Of a stretch of DNA of 64,000 nt, positions 23,501-35,232 are shown piece after piece. A program made the translations under genes and the position numbers. Origin of the DNA: Pyrenula massariospora (taxonomy: Eukaryota; Ascomycota; Eurotiomycetes; Pyrenulales; Pyrenulaceae); NCBI GenBank assembly GCA_021030905.1, contig JAGFMI010000006.1, forward strand, positions 1,116,001 to 1,180,000. Direction: 5' to 3'. The notes beneath the pieces are model-generated. The model was not told the DNA's origin, did not search any database, and saw only the letters and a list, made by a program, of their open reading frames with translations. Within the stretch, counting starts at the first letter, position 1, and every line of letters begins with the position of its first letter.

Positions 23501-24282
23501 ATCCTCCAACAGCAATGAAAGATCCTTTCCCAAGCGACGCGCCACGTCAGTCGTCAGAATCACGACGATCCTCATCTTTCGGATTTGGCCGCAAGAGAAG
23601 CGTAGATATTGAATCACAGGAAGAGCGACCCCGAAGGTTTTCATTGCTGCCAGCGTCACTTTCCTTGAAAGGGCTCGGCGGTGGGAACCGCGACTCATAT
23701 GCAGACTCGGAGTCGCAGACAGCAAACGTGGACGATTTCCCACAACCACCTTCTGGCAGCCGGGGACAGACGAGCGTTGGGAACACTCAATTGAGAGTGA
23801 CAAATCGAAGCACAGATGAAAGTCTGCCGATGGGACAAGATGGCCAGTATGATAGGCCGCGACCCGGAGGGCGTGTCGCCAGCTCGGGAAATCAATATAC
23901 CTCTCGATATGCACCTCATCAACCCAATCATTCTACAGCGCCGCCCAATGATGTCTACGGAGGAACAGGAGTTTACAATGATGCCAATGCAAACTATGCA
24001 GGCCGGTCATACCTTCAGACAGCGCCAACTCCCCCAAGCGAGGGGTACAACCCGCTAGAGCATCGACCCGTCTATCCAGAGGGGTTCAATAGCTACGACG
24101 AGCCTCGCCCGTCAATTCAGCAGGGCCGCCAAGGCAATCGGGTTTTACAGAAGAGCAATCGCAAGTTCGTCGAAGCGTATGATTCCGAGCAGGGACCAGG
24201 CCATCATGACGGAAGCTCTGGTGCGGCAAAAAGGGTTATGGACTTTTTCCGACGGAGACGCACGGCCAAGGACGAGCGATGA
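20592..24282 (+). CDS. kfsA: Ser/Thr protein kinase, Kin4/KfsA family
   Basis: A 1196-residue kinase related to yeast Kin4 and Aspergillus KfsA, which act at spindle-pole bodies or septation control. Exons are 20592-22244, 22297-22591 and 22640-24282 (introns of 52 and 48 nt). Residues 1-320 are Ser/Pro/Gln-rich. The kinase domain (about 326-640) shows LGEGEFGKVKLGW, VAIKLIRRE, HRDLKLENLL near residue 450, DFGFAN near 470, then TSCGSPCYAAPE, and DVWSCGVIL. Between DFG and TSCGSP is an extra stretch of about 40 residues (474-516) absent from yeast Kin4. The T-loop Thr in LMQTSCGSP is conserved. The long tail is disordered, with a basic segment SSTLSGLGERLFGRS and ends AKRVMDFFRRRR, matching the Kin4 C-terminal basic motif. 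Orthology is well supported; local function is inferred. Confidence 0.9.
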
Positions 24283-25718
24283 GACTGAGGCGTGTCTGAA
24301 GTCGGGAGCACCTACAATGTTCGTTTTCTAACCAATTTTTTTAATTTTTCTTGTCTACAGGGGTTCAGAAAGAAGACCGAGCAACGGGCGCATTGCAACG
24401 GAGTCGGTCTCTACAGCGCAAGCTATACTTGATCATCCTTTTCTGTCAGGCGTATATATTGAAGGTGTTGGTGACGCGGACCTTTGTCGCACCGGGACCG
24501 CTGTATCCACCAAGTGGCGAGGGCACCGGCTGCATAGAATGGCCAACGAGGGAAATTTTAATCAGTCTCATTACTTTGTGAGGTGCTCGCATGGGAGGTC
24601 AGGATAAGTAGATGCACATACCTTTAAAAAATGTATGTTGTAATAAAATTCTCATTACCGTGTATCATTGCAATATTGCTCATTGACTTCCACTGGAGTC
24701 GGCCTGTTGGTGCCTGGCAGTGTGTGTCGGAGCAATTCTCGGAGCAACCATCCTCGGTGGTGGAGATGCGTTAGTGGCGGATGGGAAACAATTTTGGGTT
24801 CAGGCCAACCAATGGTACGGTAAAGCAGTTGACTTCAATCCAACGCCCGCCAAAGACAAACACCTGCCCATCCGAACAGTCAATACACTAATTGGCCTGT
24901 CCCATGCTCCAGGACGAAAAAGGCGTTGTGAAAGGTTGCCACGAGTAGTCCGTAGAATCCGCGGTCTTCAGTGGAGCTCCCGCGACGTCACTGCGGAGAG
25001 CAACGAGTCAGGCACGTCTTGTAGAGTACAATGCTTGGAGGATAGAGCTGCGCTGCATGCTTCCGTGCAACTTTTTTGGCGCCTCTGACACCGACAATCG
25101 TTTCAATGGCATCTGTCGTCGCCTGTTTCCCCCCTTTCTAGATGGATGCAATGGCGGAGAGTCAAGATTGTCGTTGTCCATGACGCAACAGCGGGAGCGG
25201 CGCCCAGCACCCCGCAAAACGGCCGAGCTTTATTCCCTGTTCCTGACGCCTGGTCGAGCTAAAACTGCCCTCCGGCCCTCTTATATCCATCTCGCCGACC
25301 TCACCCACATGCATCCTCCCAGCAAGCTGCCGAATGATCAGCCTCACCCGGCTCGCTCTGCGTACCCACGGCGGGTGCTCGGCCTTATTCTTCACGCCTT
25401 TCCCCGGTTCCACGTTCCTCAATCACGCTTACTACTAGCACTACCATCAGATCCGTACATGACTGCATCATCCCGCATACCTGCGGGGATCTGAGGGGTT
25501 TAAGGTGTTTTTCTGTTGGGCAATGGAACAGCTCTGGCAGCTGCAAAGCTATGTGGACCTACTTCATGGTACTTGTTCCCCATAATTTTTCTCTTACATC
25601 TTCACTGCCAGGAGTCTCTGCTGTCAATTAATATTGGGGAAAGTATAACTGAGGCTATCCCCCTGGACAGAACCCTCGTCTCGTTACACCTTGATTGTTT
25701 CTAATCAATTGTTCAGGC
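24283..25718. other. Intergenic, 1.4 kb
   Basis: 3' region of kfsA and promoter of the GH31 gene. Open frames at 24720-25088 and 25057-25494 have no ATG-supported, family-like content. No gene supported. Confidence 0.5.
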
Positions 25719-28690
25719 ATGGTGCGGTCAAGTTCAGTATGGGTCCAAGGCCTCCTCCTTGCCCCTGTGCCACTCGGGAGCATCGCCCAGAGCTCATCCG
25801 GGTCAGCCACCGTGACTACATCAGGTTTCGAGGCGCAATTTACAGTCCCGGCGGACGCAGACGTTGGGCAGCCCGTGATACCAAACGTGCTTGACCCAGA
25901 AGCCGTGGACGCACAGACCGTTTGTCCAGGGTATACAGCTTCGAATCTCGTCAATAACACCAACGGCTTCACTGCGAGCCTGACCCTGGCTGGCGACGCT
26001 TGCAACGTGTACGGCACCGATATTGATGATCTCACCCTCACGGTGGAGTACCAGACCGATCAGAGGCTACACGTGGAAATTGTTCCCACTTACCTCTCGT
26101 CTGCGAATACCAGCTATCATATTTTACCATCAAGCTATGTTCCCGCAGGCAATGGATCATCAAGCCCTACGAGCAACGATCTCCAGTTCTCTTGGAGCAA
26201 CGACCCCTCATTCTCGTTCTCCGTAACTCGAGTATCTACTGGAGACAAGATATTTGATACTACTGGCACCAATCTGGTATTTGAGAATCAATTTATTGAG
26301 TTCGTGACTGCAGAGCCTCCAGATTATAACATCTATGGACTTGGCGAAAGTATTCATGGACTGCGCCTGGGAAACAATTTTACAAAAACCATGTGGGCTG
26401 CTGACGTAGGTGATCCAATTGACTATAACATTTACGGGTCACACCCCTTCTACCTGGATACTCGGTATACGAACACAAGCAAAGGTAGCACATCTTACTC
26501 CCATGGAGTCTTTTTCCGCAATGCTCATGGGCAGGAGATCCTGCTGCGAGCTGACAACGTTACATGGAGAACGATTGGAGGCAGCATCGACCTCTACTTT
26601 TTCTCTGGGCCAGATCAACCGTCTGTCACCAAGCAGTACCAAGAAATAATTGGACTTCCAGTCATGCAGCAGTACTTCACTTTCGGTTTCCATCAGTGCA
26701 GATGGGGATATCACAATTGGTGGGTAGATAAGTAAAAATCGATTAAGTTATTGTAATCCTGACTGTGATTAGGTCTGACGTTGAGAATGTTGTCAATAAC
26801 TACGAAGCTTTCGGTATACCGCTAGAGAATATCTGGACGGACATTGATTATATGTTTCAGTACCGCGATTTCGACAACGACCCTGTCAGGTACCCCTACG
26901 ATGAGGGACAAGCTTTCTTACAGAGGCTGCACGATAGTGGCCGCCACTATGTGCCAATTGTAGACTCGGCTATCTATCATCCAGATCCAAATAACGCTAG
27001 CGACGCTTACCCTATCTTCAATGATGGTGACGCCACTGGGAGTTTCATGCTTCAGTACAACTCTACTGATCTTTATATCGGTGACGTCTGGCCAGGATAT
27101 ACAGTCTTCCCTGACTGGCTCACTACTGCAGCCAACGACTGGTGGACAAAGGAGATGGTTGCCTGGCATGACAAGATATACTTTGACGGTGCCTGGATTG
27201 ACATGTCTGAGGTATCCTCCTTCTGTGTCGGATCCTGTGGATCACAAAACCTGTCCTTGAACCCAGTGCATCCTCCATTTGGCCTTCCAGGCGAGCCCGG
27301 ATACGTCATCTATGATTACCCAGAAGGGTTCAATATCACTAATGCCACAGAAGCTGCGGCAGCCTCTTCCGCCTCTGCATCCCAAGCGTCAGCCTCACCC
27401 ACTTCAAGCGGCAGCACCTCCACCTCCTATCTCCGCACCACTCCAACCCCCGGTATTCGCGACATCAACTATCCGCCTTACACAATCAACAATGTTCAGG
27501 GTGATCTTGCCGTTCACGGCGTATCACCCAACGCTACCCACCATGATGGCACCGTCGAATATGACGTGCACAACCTTTTCGGCCACCAGATCCTTAAAGC
27601 TACCTACAACGCTCTCGCCGCCGTATTCCCTGGGAAACGGCCCTTCATCATCGGCCGCTCCACATTCGCCGGATCTGGTGCCTACGCAGGCCATTGGGGT
27701 GGCGATAACGCATCTAAATGGTATTACATGTTCTTCTCGATCCCTCAAGCCCTGTCCTTTTCCCTCTTCGGCATCCCTATGTTTGGAGTCGATACTTGTG
27801 GTTTCAATGGGAACACCGACGAAGAGCTCTGCAACCGTTGGATGCAGCTATCTGCCTTTTTCCCCTTCTACCGCAATCACAACACCCTCTCAGCCAATTC
27901 CCAAGAAGCGTACATTTGGGCCAGCGTCGCTGAAGCATCAAAAACAGCTATGGCTGCAAGGTTCCAACTGTTACCCTACCTTTACACACTCTTCTACCAG
28001 GCCCACACAACCGGCAGCACCGTCATGCGAGCACTGGCCTGGGAATTCCCCAACGACCCCTCCCTCGCCAACGCCGACCGCCAATTCTTCCTCGGCCCCG
28101 CCGTCCTCGTCACCCCCGTCCTCGTCCAAGGCGCCACCTCCGTCGACGGCGTCTTCCCCGGCCTCGTCGAGGGCACGGACCAGTACTTTGACTGGTTCAC
28201 ACAGGAACCCGTCCCCGTCCCGGCGACGGCAAATACCACCATCGACGCCCCGCTCGGCCACATCCCCGTGTACCTCCGCGGCGGCAACGTGCTCGCCCTC
28301 CAGCAGCCCGCCATGGTGACCCGCGACGCGCGCCAGACGCCGTGGTCGGTGGTGGTCGCGCTCGGCGTCAACGGGTCGGCGACGGGGAGTCTGTACCTCG
28401 ACGACGGGGAGAGCGTCGCGCCGGATGCGACGACGAACGTGGAGTTTGCGGTGCGGGGGAGCTCGTTGAGCGCGGGCGTGACGGGCGAGTACAAGGATAC
28501 CAACGCCCTGAGCAACGTCACGGTGCTGGGGGTGAAAAGTGCACCCTCAGCCCAAAGCGGTGTGACGCTGAATGGGGTGAGCGTGGGCGCGGGGACGTAT
28601 GATGCCGGGAAGCAGACGTTTTTTGTTGGGGGGTTGGATAATGTTACGGCGAGTGGGGCGTGGAGCGCGAATTGGACGTTGACTTGGTAG
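25719..28690 (+). CDS. agdC: Secreted GH31 alpha/beta-glucosidase, AgdC type
   Basis: Extracellular glucosidase that releases glucose from the ends of oligo- and polysaccharides. The 972-residue precursor begins with a hydrophobic secretion signal (MVRSSSVWVQGLLLAPVPL then GSIAQ); the ATG at 25719 is used because the upstream in-frame codon is TTG. The GH31 core has the strand YNIYGLGESIHGLRLG, the catalytic nucleophile D477 in DGAWIDMSE, and acid/base D645 in HWGGDN, followed by the (beta/alpha)8 C-terminus and beta domains. Many N-x-S/T sites fit secretion. The intron is best placed at 26720-26772 (GTGGGT donor), giving the family sequence YHNWSDVENVV; a second in-frame donor at 26732 would insert four residues. 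A Ser/Ala/Thr-rich insert (near residues 530-560) is typical of this subfamily. Single gene, no sugar-use cluster nearby. Confidence 0.92.
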
Positions 28691-29317
28691 GATCTATACG
28701 TGGGAACCTAGAGGGAATGTTTGTAGTGCGTGGATGGGTATATACTGCGGAGACTACTGGTAGTGTATATAAACCTGGATGGATGGATGGACCACAGAGA
28801 CCGAGATAGGATAATAATAAAAGTAATCTCGTTGGATTTTAACAGCTATTTCACCCCTCTTCAGTAGCGAGCTAGGTCACATATCTACTATCAACGGTGA
28901 CAGCCATTTGAAACAATGCTCTCGGGGAGGGGTCAAATGTCACCAAATGCAGGCTAGCACTATAATCTCGTTTCAATAGAAGACAGGCTTTCCAACTTCA
29001 TCCAGCATCAAAGCGGTATCATTTAACCATCATCCGCAAAATGCAACTCAAAAACGACATCCGCGTATATCCCACCCACAATCCGTCCCGCGAACTCCTC
29101 CAGCACCATACTGAAGCACACTCAAGAACTCGCTCAATAACCAAACCCTGCCAGGAAGAGAACAAAAAGTCAAAAACTCCCCTATGCTGTGTTCCCAATT
29201 TGAAACCCAAACCCAAACCCAAACCCAAACCCATGATTCCCCCAACGCTCATCCAAGAACCAAAACCATATCCTCCATCCGTCCCAAGCCCATTCCCACC
29301 AAGCCCATATCCAGCCA
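28691..29317. other. Convergent intergenic region
   Basis: 627 bases between the 3' ends of the GH31 gene and the phosphodiesterase gene. It contains a short GGAT tetranucleotide run near 28775 and the (AAACCC)5 tract at 29203-29232. No gene. Confidence 0.6.
29203..29232 (-). repeat. (GGGTTT)5 hexamer tract, possible G-quadruplex
   Basis: Five perfect tandem AAACCC units on the plus strand, read as GGGTTT on the minus strand. It lies 86 bases past the phosphodiesterase stop, so it is probably in that transcript's 3' UTR. Five G3 runs with T3 loops are a classic quadruplex pattern. It differs from the usual fungal telomere TTAGGG. Confidence 0.85.
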
Positions 29318-31192
29318 TCAAACCCAAAGACTCTCCCCCCACCGCGTAACCCAGAACCGACACCCCAACCCAACCTCCTTCGCCTGCCCCTCCAACTCCC
29401 TCTGTATCACAACCTCCGGCGCCACCCCATCCTTCAGCGTATCCTTCACATGAATAATATACACCGTCAGCCCCTCCAACGGCCTGCCATCATCCACCGG
29501 CACCAACCTCCCCCCCTCCGCCGCCGCCGCCGCCTCCCCATTCCTCTCATTCGGTAGGCTGAGACTGCTGTCCACGTTCAGCGAGAAGGGTATGTTTTCC
29601 GCGTCCGACGGCGGCGTCTGGCTCCGGCCGGGGAGCGCGCGGCGGCCGCGCGACGCGGTGCGGACCGAGTGGCGGAGGCCGTGGCCGTTTTCGTGGTTCG
29701 CGTGCGCATGATGCTCGATATTGCCCGCCTTGAGTGGCGGGGTTTCATCGCGCGGGGGGTCGCCGGCCTTCTTCCGCTTCCTCAGCAGTGATGGAGAGGG
29801 TGGGCCGCGCATCTCGGCGGTGCGTCTGAGGCTGAGGACTTTTTGGGCGAGGAAGAGTAGTTCTGCGATTAAGTGCCGTGGGCAGAGATGGCCGTAGAGG
29901 TCCTCGTCCCTGACGCTATCATCGAACGAGCATTCGATAAAGATGGCGCGGAGTGTTTTGCGGACGATTTTTGCGGCGGCGTCTTCCCAGACGACGTGGG
30001 TTCGGGGGAAGATGCTGATAGAGTCAGGCTCGATGTCGCCGAAGACGATAATCTCCGCACCGCGATCTTCGTTGCGGATGAAGAACGCGGAACTATCAAC
30101 GGGGATTTGTCCATGGTCTTTTTCCCCGACAGGGGGTGCCATTGCCATTGCAGATGCCGGGCGACCGGGGGTCGATGGGTGGTTGAAGCCGCTGGGTGTG
30201 CTCGAGAGGTCTTTGTGGTGATGCCCTTGGCTTAGAGCGTTCATGTAGTTGTCATTCTCAGAAACGCGGGATATGCGGCGGGAGGAAAAACCGAACGACT
30301 CTCCGTTAAGGCCAGCGTTGGATCCGCGGTGATGAAAGGAATTGCGTTTACATTTCCCGTGACTGACACTCCAGCATTTGGCGATGAGGCCGTCGCTAAC
30401 ATTGACGTAGCCCCTGTTTTCTCCAGTCCCAAGACGCGGGTTGCCTCCCTCGATGAGGCGGCGGTAGGTGACGAAGCCGGCGCCATCTGATTCGTCGGAG
30501 AGGTTGGGCCAGATTATATCGTTGTAAATATGATTTTTAATTGCGTCAATTGTTGAGGGAAGGCCGACGATAGGTTTTGCTTCGCGCCCAAATTCGAGGC
30601 CTGGGGTGTTGATTGCTAGGCCGGAGAGGTGGTCTAAATGGGGATGTGTTATGAGGAAAGAGTGGACGAATTCTCGGAAAATGTGTGCTCCGTTTGCCTT
30701 CGCGGTTATATTAGGGAGGGATAGCCCCGCGAAAGGTCCATCTTGGAGAACTGTTGCGTGCTCTTTATCAGCGATGTCATCGCTCGAAGCTGGCAGTTGT
30801 TTTTCCAGTATGCGCACTAGCGACCCAAGGTGTGCACCTGCATCGACAGCTACCATCGAACCTCTTGTCCATTGTTCTGTTGCTGATCTGACGAGGAGGC
30901 CAGATACGGTATCTTCTCGAGGTCCGCCGCTTGATCCCTGCAATAAGAGATGTCAGTACCCGAGGTGTAGAGAAGTCTGAGACACACTGAACAAAGAAAC
31001 TCGGCTTGCCAACACGTCTGAAAGCCATTGTCTGGCCCCACGTGTTCGGCCGCTACCGAGTCCAACAGGCGGAGTAGAGACACGTCGACAAGGAAGTCGG
31101 TCTGGTTAGCAACTCACCAAGACAATCACATGGAAAGCCGCATCTCTCGACGACTCATGGTCTGTCGAATTCCCATTCTTGGCCTTAGACAT
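29318..31192 (-). CDS. pde1: Class II (low-affinity) 3',5'-cyclic-nucleotide phosphodiesterase
   Basis: Hydrolyses cAMP to AMP and so damps PKA signalling. The 564-residue protein comes from a 75 nt first exon (31192-31118) and exon 30937-29318. Joining over the 180 nt intron (30938-31117, GTGAGT donor, TTGCAG acceptor) gives the family start AFHVIVLGSSGGPREDTVSG. The metallo-beta-lactamase-fold metal motif THPHLDH is at about 122-128; later signatures are IIVFGDIEPDS and AIFIECSFDDS. Residues in the middle of the C-terminal half are low complexity. The C-terminal part LEGLTVYIIHVKDTL matches the conserved 'HvKd' element. Unspliced, the first exon would be missed. The family is secure; PDE1/PdeL naming follows yeast and Aspergillus usage. 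Confidence 0.9.
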
Positions 31193-32181
31193 TCTTGGTA
31201 TGTCCCTTTATTTTTGAAAGCGTATGGCCTGCAGTATACGACAAAATCTTTTTAAATTATAGTCCTGTGAACCGCCCCCAGTGAGTTGGACCTCCTGTAT
31301 GATGGTTCAACAGGTGGCTTGCAGGAAAGCACTCTACCCTGCTGCAACAACCGGAATCTGTAATATCATTGTCGGAGAGATGGAGGAGGAACGGATCAAT
31401 GTGTTTGCGGGATCCCGAGCCGGGAAACGTGGCACCTTTCGAGGGAGCGGCGCTCTAATGGTCACAGGTGTGTCTATCTCGAAAGAGCTGGTGCAGCATC
31501 GGCGAGCTTCCGCGTGAGCTGAGATGATGAAGGATGTGAACAGAATGGTCTAGGCCAGAGGCGCGGGGGCGCGGAAGGCATTCATAAAGGGAGATTGGAA
31601 TGCTTGTTTTGGCTGCAGCAGCAGAGGGTCTCCTCGCCCTTGGTTGTACAAAACCCCCAGCAGCAGCTTCTCCACAAAAGCTCTCGACTGGCCACGGTCC
31701 CTTGCTGGGTCTAACCTCGACTAGGAAGCCACAGCCGAAGCTTCAGCCTTGCGATCGTCGCCCGAGACAGAAACTGGCAAATGGCCGCACGCCGTCGGCA
31801 ACAGGTGCAGCGATCTTCGCTCAGCCTCACCCAAGGGCGTGCCGTCGGAAATGATCCCGAGCTCAACGATAGAGCCTGTAGATGCCTGGCATACGCTAAA
31901 GGTCGATTTCCACGCCTGTTTCACACATGTGCTGCTGAATGTTGTTGTCAAGCTACCGATGTCGTTGATGTTGTCAGCAGGAAGGACGGTCGGGTAATCA
32001 GTCTGGTAACCGCTCTGCCTGGATGTCCAGCATTACCAGCAGGGTGCAAAACGGACCTCCTACGCATATCAATCACAGGCTCAGATGTTCCTCGCCGCCA
32101 TAGCTTCTTCATCGCCTTCTGGAAGCTGTTGACATATTCAGCATTTAGCATTTTCGAATGCGAGCCCTCGCATTCACGGCA
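31193..32181. other. Intergenic, about 1 kb, with a possible coding remnant
   Basis: It holds the phosphodiesterase promoter. On the minus strand about 32020-31727 an open frame reads through YQTDYPTVLPADNINDIGS and CVKQAWKSTFSVCQASTGS to a stop. It has no usable ATG and no family that I know, but its amino-acid texture looks coding; it may be a decayed or unannotated exon. Confidence 0.35.
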
Positions 32182-33095
32182 TCAAACCCTCTCAGCCATA
32201 AACCAAATCATTTTCATCCCTGGATCCACTTTCGCCCAGCTTGCATCTCGATTCTCGCGAATAGCGTCGCTTTCCAACATACCGCTCATGACCTTCCACT
32301 CGGTCCCTGTCTCTGTGCCTACCTGCGCCCAAAACCGCTCGAAGCTCTCGACATTGTGCCGGTAGTTGACGCCTTTCCCCGTGGGCATTGGATACTCTCC
32401 GGCGTTTAGACTTCCCAGTTGATTCCCCACGATAAGGCTCCCTGCCTGCGAGCGTGTAAGCCTGACCAGTCGCCTTGCCGCCTTGAGCATGTCCCCCCAA
32501 GCCCACGAATGCAGCACCGACGCAACATGCACCACATCAATCATACCCTCGAGCGGAGCGAGCTCGTCCGGTGCTTCGTCCTCACCCTTTCCTTGTCTGC
32601 CCTCAGCCAGCAGGTTCCCCGACACCATCGTGGCACCGAGCTTGCCGCCCCCGTCGCGAAAAAGCGCATGCCCCATCTCCACAAATGCCGGCTCCAAGTC
32701 AAACCCGTACAATTGCCGCGCGTCCACGCCGTCATGGTGGATCAGGAAACGGAGCTCCTGGCCAAACAGCAGCCTGCGTCGAGGAAGGTGGCGCCGGCTC
32801 GTAAACGCGCCAGCACGGGTGCGTAGTAGGGGTACCGCGGGAGGCTGTAGTCGAGGAAGCGCACCTGGCCGATGCAGGCGTAGGGCCAGAGTGCGAAGGC
32901 GCGGTCTCTGAGGCTTTGGACGTGCGGTACGACTTGGTCCGCGGAGAGCTGGCCGTATTCCTCAAGCAAGGCCCGCCCGGCGATAGGGATCGAGCCGATT
33001 TCGGGGATGAACCATGAGGGACGTAGAGTGGGGTTATGTAGCGATTCGCCTGCAAAGGTTTCGGGGCCGTGGTGGCCGGTTCGTTCGGTTGACAT
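32182..33095 (-). pseudogene. SAM-dependent methyltransferase, frame interrupted in motif I
   Basis: Related to small fungal methyltransferases found in secondary-metabolite loci (AusD-like family). ATG at 33095. The N-terminal part includes SWFIPEIGSIPIAGR, and LRAGATFLDAGCC leads into SAM-binding motif I. After GCC the frame shifts: the downstream frame continues with QLYGFDLEPAFVEMGHALF, VVHVASVLHSWAW, and AGSLIVGNQLGS to a stop at 32182. The span of 914 bases is one short of a whole number of codons, and the family sequence GCCFGQELRF is spread over two frames near 32763-32766. A spliceosomal intron cannot explain this. Either one base was lost (a recent pseudogene, since the rest is intact) or the assembly has an error. 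No partner biosynthetic gene is adjacent. Confidence 0.75.
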
Positions 33096-33756
33096 AGCGA
33101 GACAGGGCTCGGAAAAGGTTAGGGGTTGGAGAGCGAATTGGGAGGGCGATAGACCGCCAAGATGTTAAAAGCAACAGATCTCAAATCGGGACATTGTTCA
33201 AATAAAATGGAGCATCCGGAACCGGGGCGGGAAATTTCAGCAATAATCGACGAAGGAGCCTGCCCCTTCTGGTGATTGCTCAACGGCGCAACCTAGGAGG
33301 TAGGACAGATCCCAAGGCTATCGAACGGGCCACCAAATCAGCAGAAGAAAATGCTGTGGATTGCTTTTTAAGGATCTCGACTGGCATTGCGTGGATTGTG
33401 ACGTGCATCAGCTGAACCTTGATATCCAGCAGGATAAGGTTAAGCGTATTACCGTGGCCTCGTTGCGGCGATGACCCAGAAAATCCTACGCGGCGTAGCT
33501 TACCAGGTTAGCTCGAAGTGCCCTTGAAACTGTCACCCGCTAACCCGTGCCCGTCTCGCTATGGCGCAGTAAGAATATAAGGTAAACAAACTTACTGCAA
33601 TTTCCACGACACCAATACACAAATCTAAGATAGTGAAATTAGGATAAGAAGGCCTCGCGCTACTTATGAGAGAGTTTCCTACTCGGTACTGATCACCATT
33701 TCAGAACTAGAATGAGTATATAGTCAATCGCTGAAACCAATGCCTAGATAAGGCTA

Positions 33757-34068
33757 TTACTCTGAAGTCTCCGCTGTGATCCACAGATTCAAGCACTGAA
33801 TCATATCACCTCGGAGCTTGCGTCGTCCATTTGGCATGAAGGACTTGTTGAGCGGCGCATGCTCAGCCGCAGAAACTTGATAGCCGTGAAGTTTTGATGG
33901 AGAGGTCAGTAGCGATGACAAAACGAATGACATCGAAATGAGAAGGCAAAAGTGGAGCTGATCAGGATACAGCTGGCGAAACTGCATGTTAGTTTGATTG
34001 TTTTGACTTTTCTCCACCAGTGCAGGCTTGATGGATTTCAGGACGGTTTTACCCGGTTTCACATCCAT
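33757..34068 (-). CDS. Hypothetical small protein, weak
   Basis: 103 codons from an ATG at 34068; an internal Met at residue 28 begins MQFRQLYPDQLHFCLLISMS and is followed by a hydrophobic stretch that could be a secretion signal or membrane anchor. I recognise no family. It sits beside the cysteine-rich secreted gene in a gene-poor region, which is the only reason to keep it. It may be chance. Confidence 0.18.
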   Translation of the reverse strand: MDVKPGKTVLKSIKPALVEKSQNNQTNMQFRQLYPDQLHFCLLISMSFVLSSLLTSPSKLHGYQVSAAEHAPLNKSFMPNGRRKLRGDMIQCLNLWITAETSE

Positions 34069-34836
34069 CCATGACTCATGACTTTGCAGGCCAGACTTCT
34101 AGAAGCAGTCAAGCTTCTGGATCGGTCATTCAGGCTCCTGGGAGCAGTCCGGGTTCCACCGAACCCTGCTCCAGGCTCTTAGAGCGACCAGGCTCTAAGG
34201 CTGTCAAACTCCTAGGACTTGAAATCACAAATCCGAGCTCAGTAACCTTGAAAATCGCGCAGAGCAGAATCCATAATGTCAAGAGACATTTAAATAAGAC
34301 TAAGTGTACTCCTAATCAAATAGTTCCCACTTTAGCCGTGAAGGAAGGTTCGGTCGGTGCAAGTATCGTTGAAAATGACGCCCCCTGATACTGCACGTCG
34401 GTATCCATGCTCTTTTCTTGCGCGATATCAGCAATTTCACTGCACTAGTTTGTAAAGCTCTTTGTTTGCTGCAATGGAGTAGCTGATCACGTAACCAAGG
34501 TTGGCTTGCATCTTCGGTAGAGAGACTATTGTCTAGAGCGTAGAAGGAATAACTGTCAGCTTTCTAAGCCTCTGACCTGATGAGAGATTAAGATCGAGGC
34601 TGCTCCAGGCACGTGCACAATCTGTGATTTTCTTTGTTCGCACTCATACGACAACAAGGTGGAGAATAGACCACGTTTAATCCCTTGTCTTAGAATTGTA
34701 TATTGTCCCATCAATGAACTTTCACTTTGCCGGGACAGTATTCGTGTGCCTCAAACAATCAGTGCTTAAGGAAGTTTTAGCCGTGCGGCGATCCTAGACT
34801 CCCGTATTCACATGGTGCCCAGCCTTGCAATTTCAA

Positions 34837-34979
34837 CGTATCGGATAGGCTGTCATCAAAAATTCTGTTTTTTGATTGGGTTGGGAGCATCCGTGCCAAT
34901 CCCGCTTGGACCGTGCCCAGATACAGTGTAATTTGTCCAATGAATAAAAAGATATACTAATGACAGCCTATCCGATACG
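34837..34979. mobile_element. 143 bp foldback (MITE-like) element
   Basis: The first 20 bases (34837-34856) and last 20 bases (34960-34979) are perfect inverted repeats of each other; similarity stops sharply on both sides. The interior is about 100 bases without coding capacity. The trinucleotide CAA flanks both ends, consistent with a 3 bp target-site duplication as made by Harbinger-like or CACTA-type elements, though 3 bases may match by chance. No other copy is in the window. A non-autonomous DNA transposon is the best explanation. Confidence 0.6.
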
Positions 34980-35209
34980 CAAGTCCTCGAGAGCCTTGAT
35001 TTAGTTCTGCCAAACATTCCCGCAAATTATCGTCGGACAATCTTGAGCATGATCTTATCTTAGAAGTTCAGTCGATCTGACGTCTCTCCTACCGTGAGTA
35101 TGTAGTGTTTCGGGGTCTACAATCTATGCTTATGTTGTTTATGTATCACGATTTTCGGTGAGATCTAGGAAGAGATTGGCTTGAGGCTTACGCTACTGCT
35201 TTACGTTTC

Positions 35210-35232
35210 CTGATTCATTCATTCATTCATCT
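35210..35232. repeat. ATTC tetranucleotide microsatellite
   Basis: About five tandem copies of ATTC/TTCA, downstream of the cysteine-rich gene. Simple-sequence repeat only. Confidence 0.75.

Noticed and set aside
27279-28319. 346-codon frame overlapping the GH31 gene
   Set aside because: Ser/Pro-rich shadow in another frame of the catalytic domain.
29203-29232. Interstitial telomere repeat
   Set aside because: Unit is TTTGGG/GGGTTT, not TTAGGG, and only five copies.
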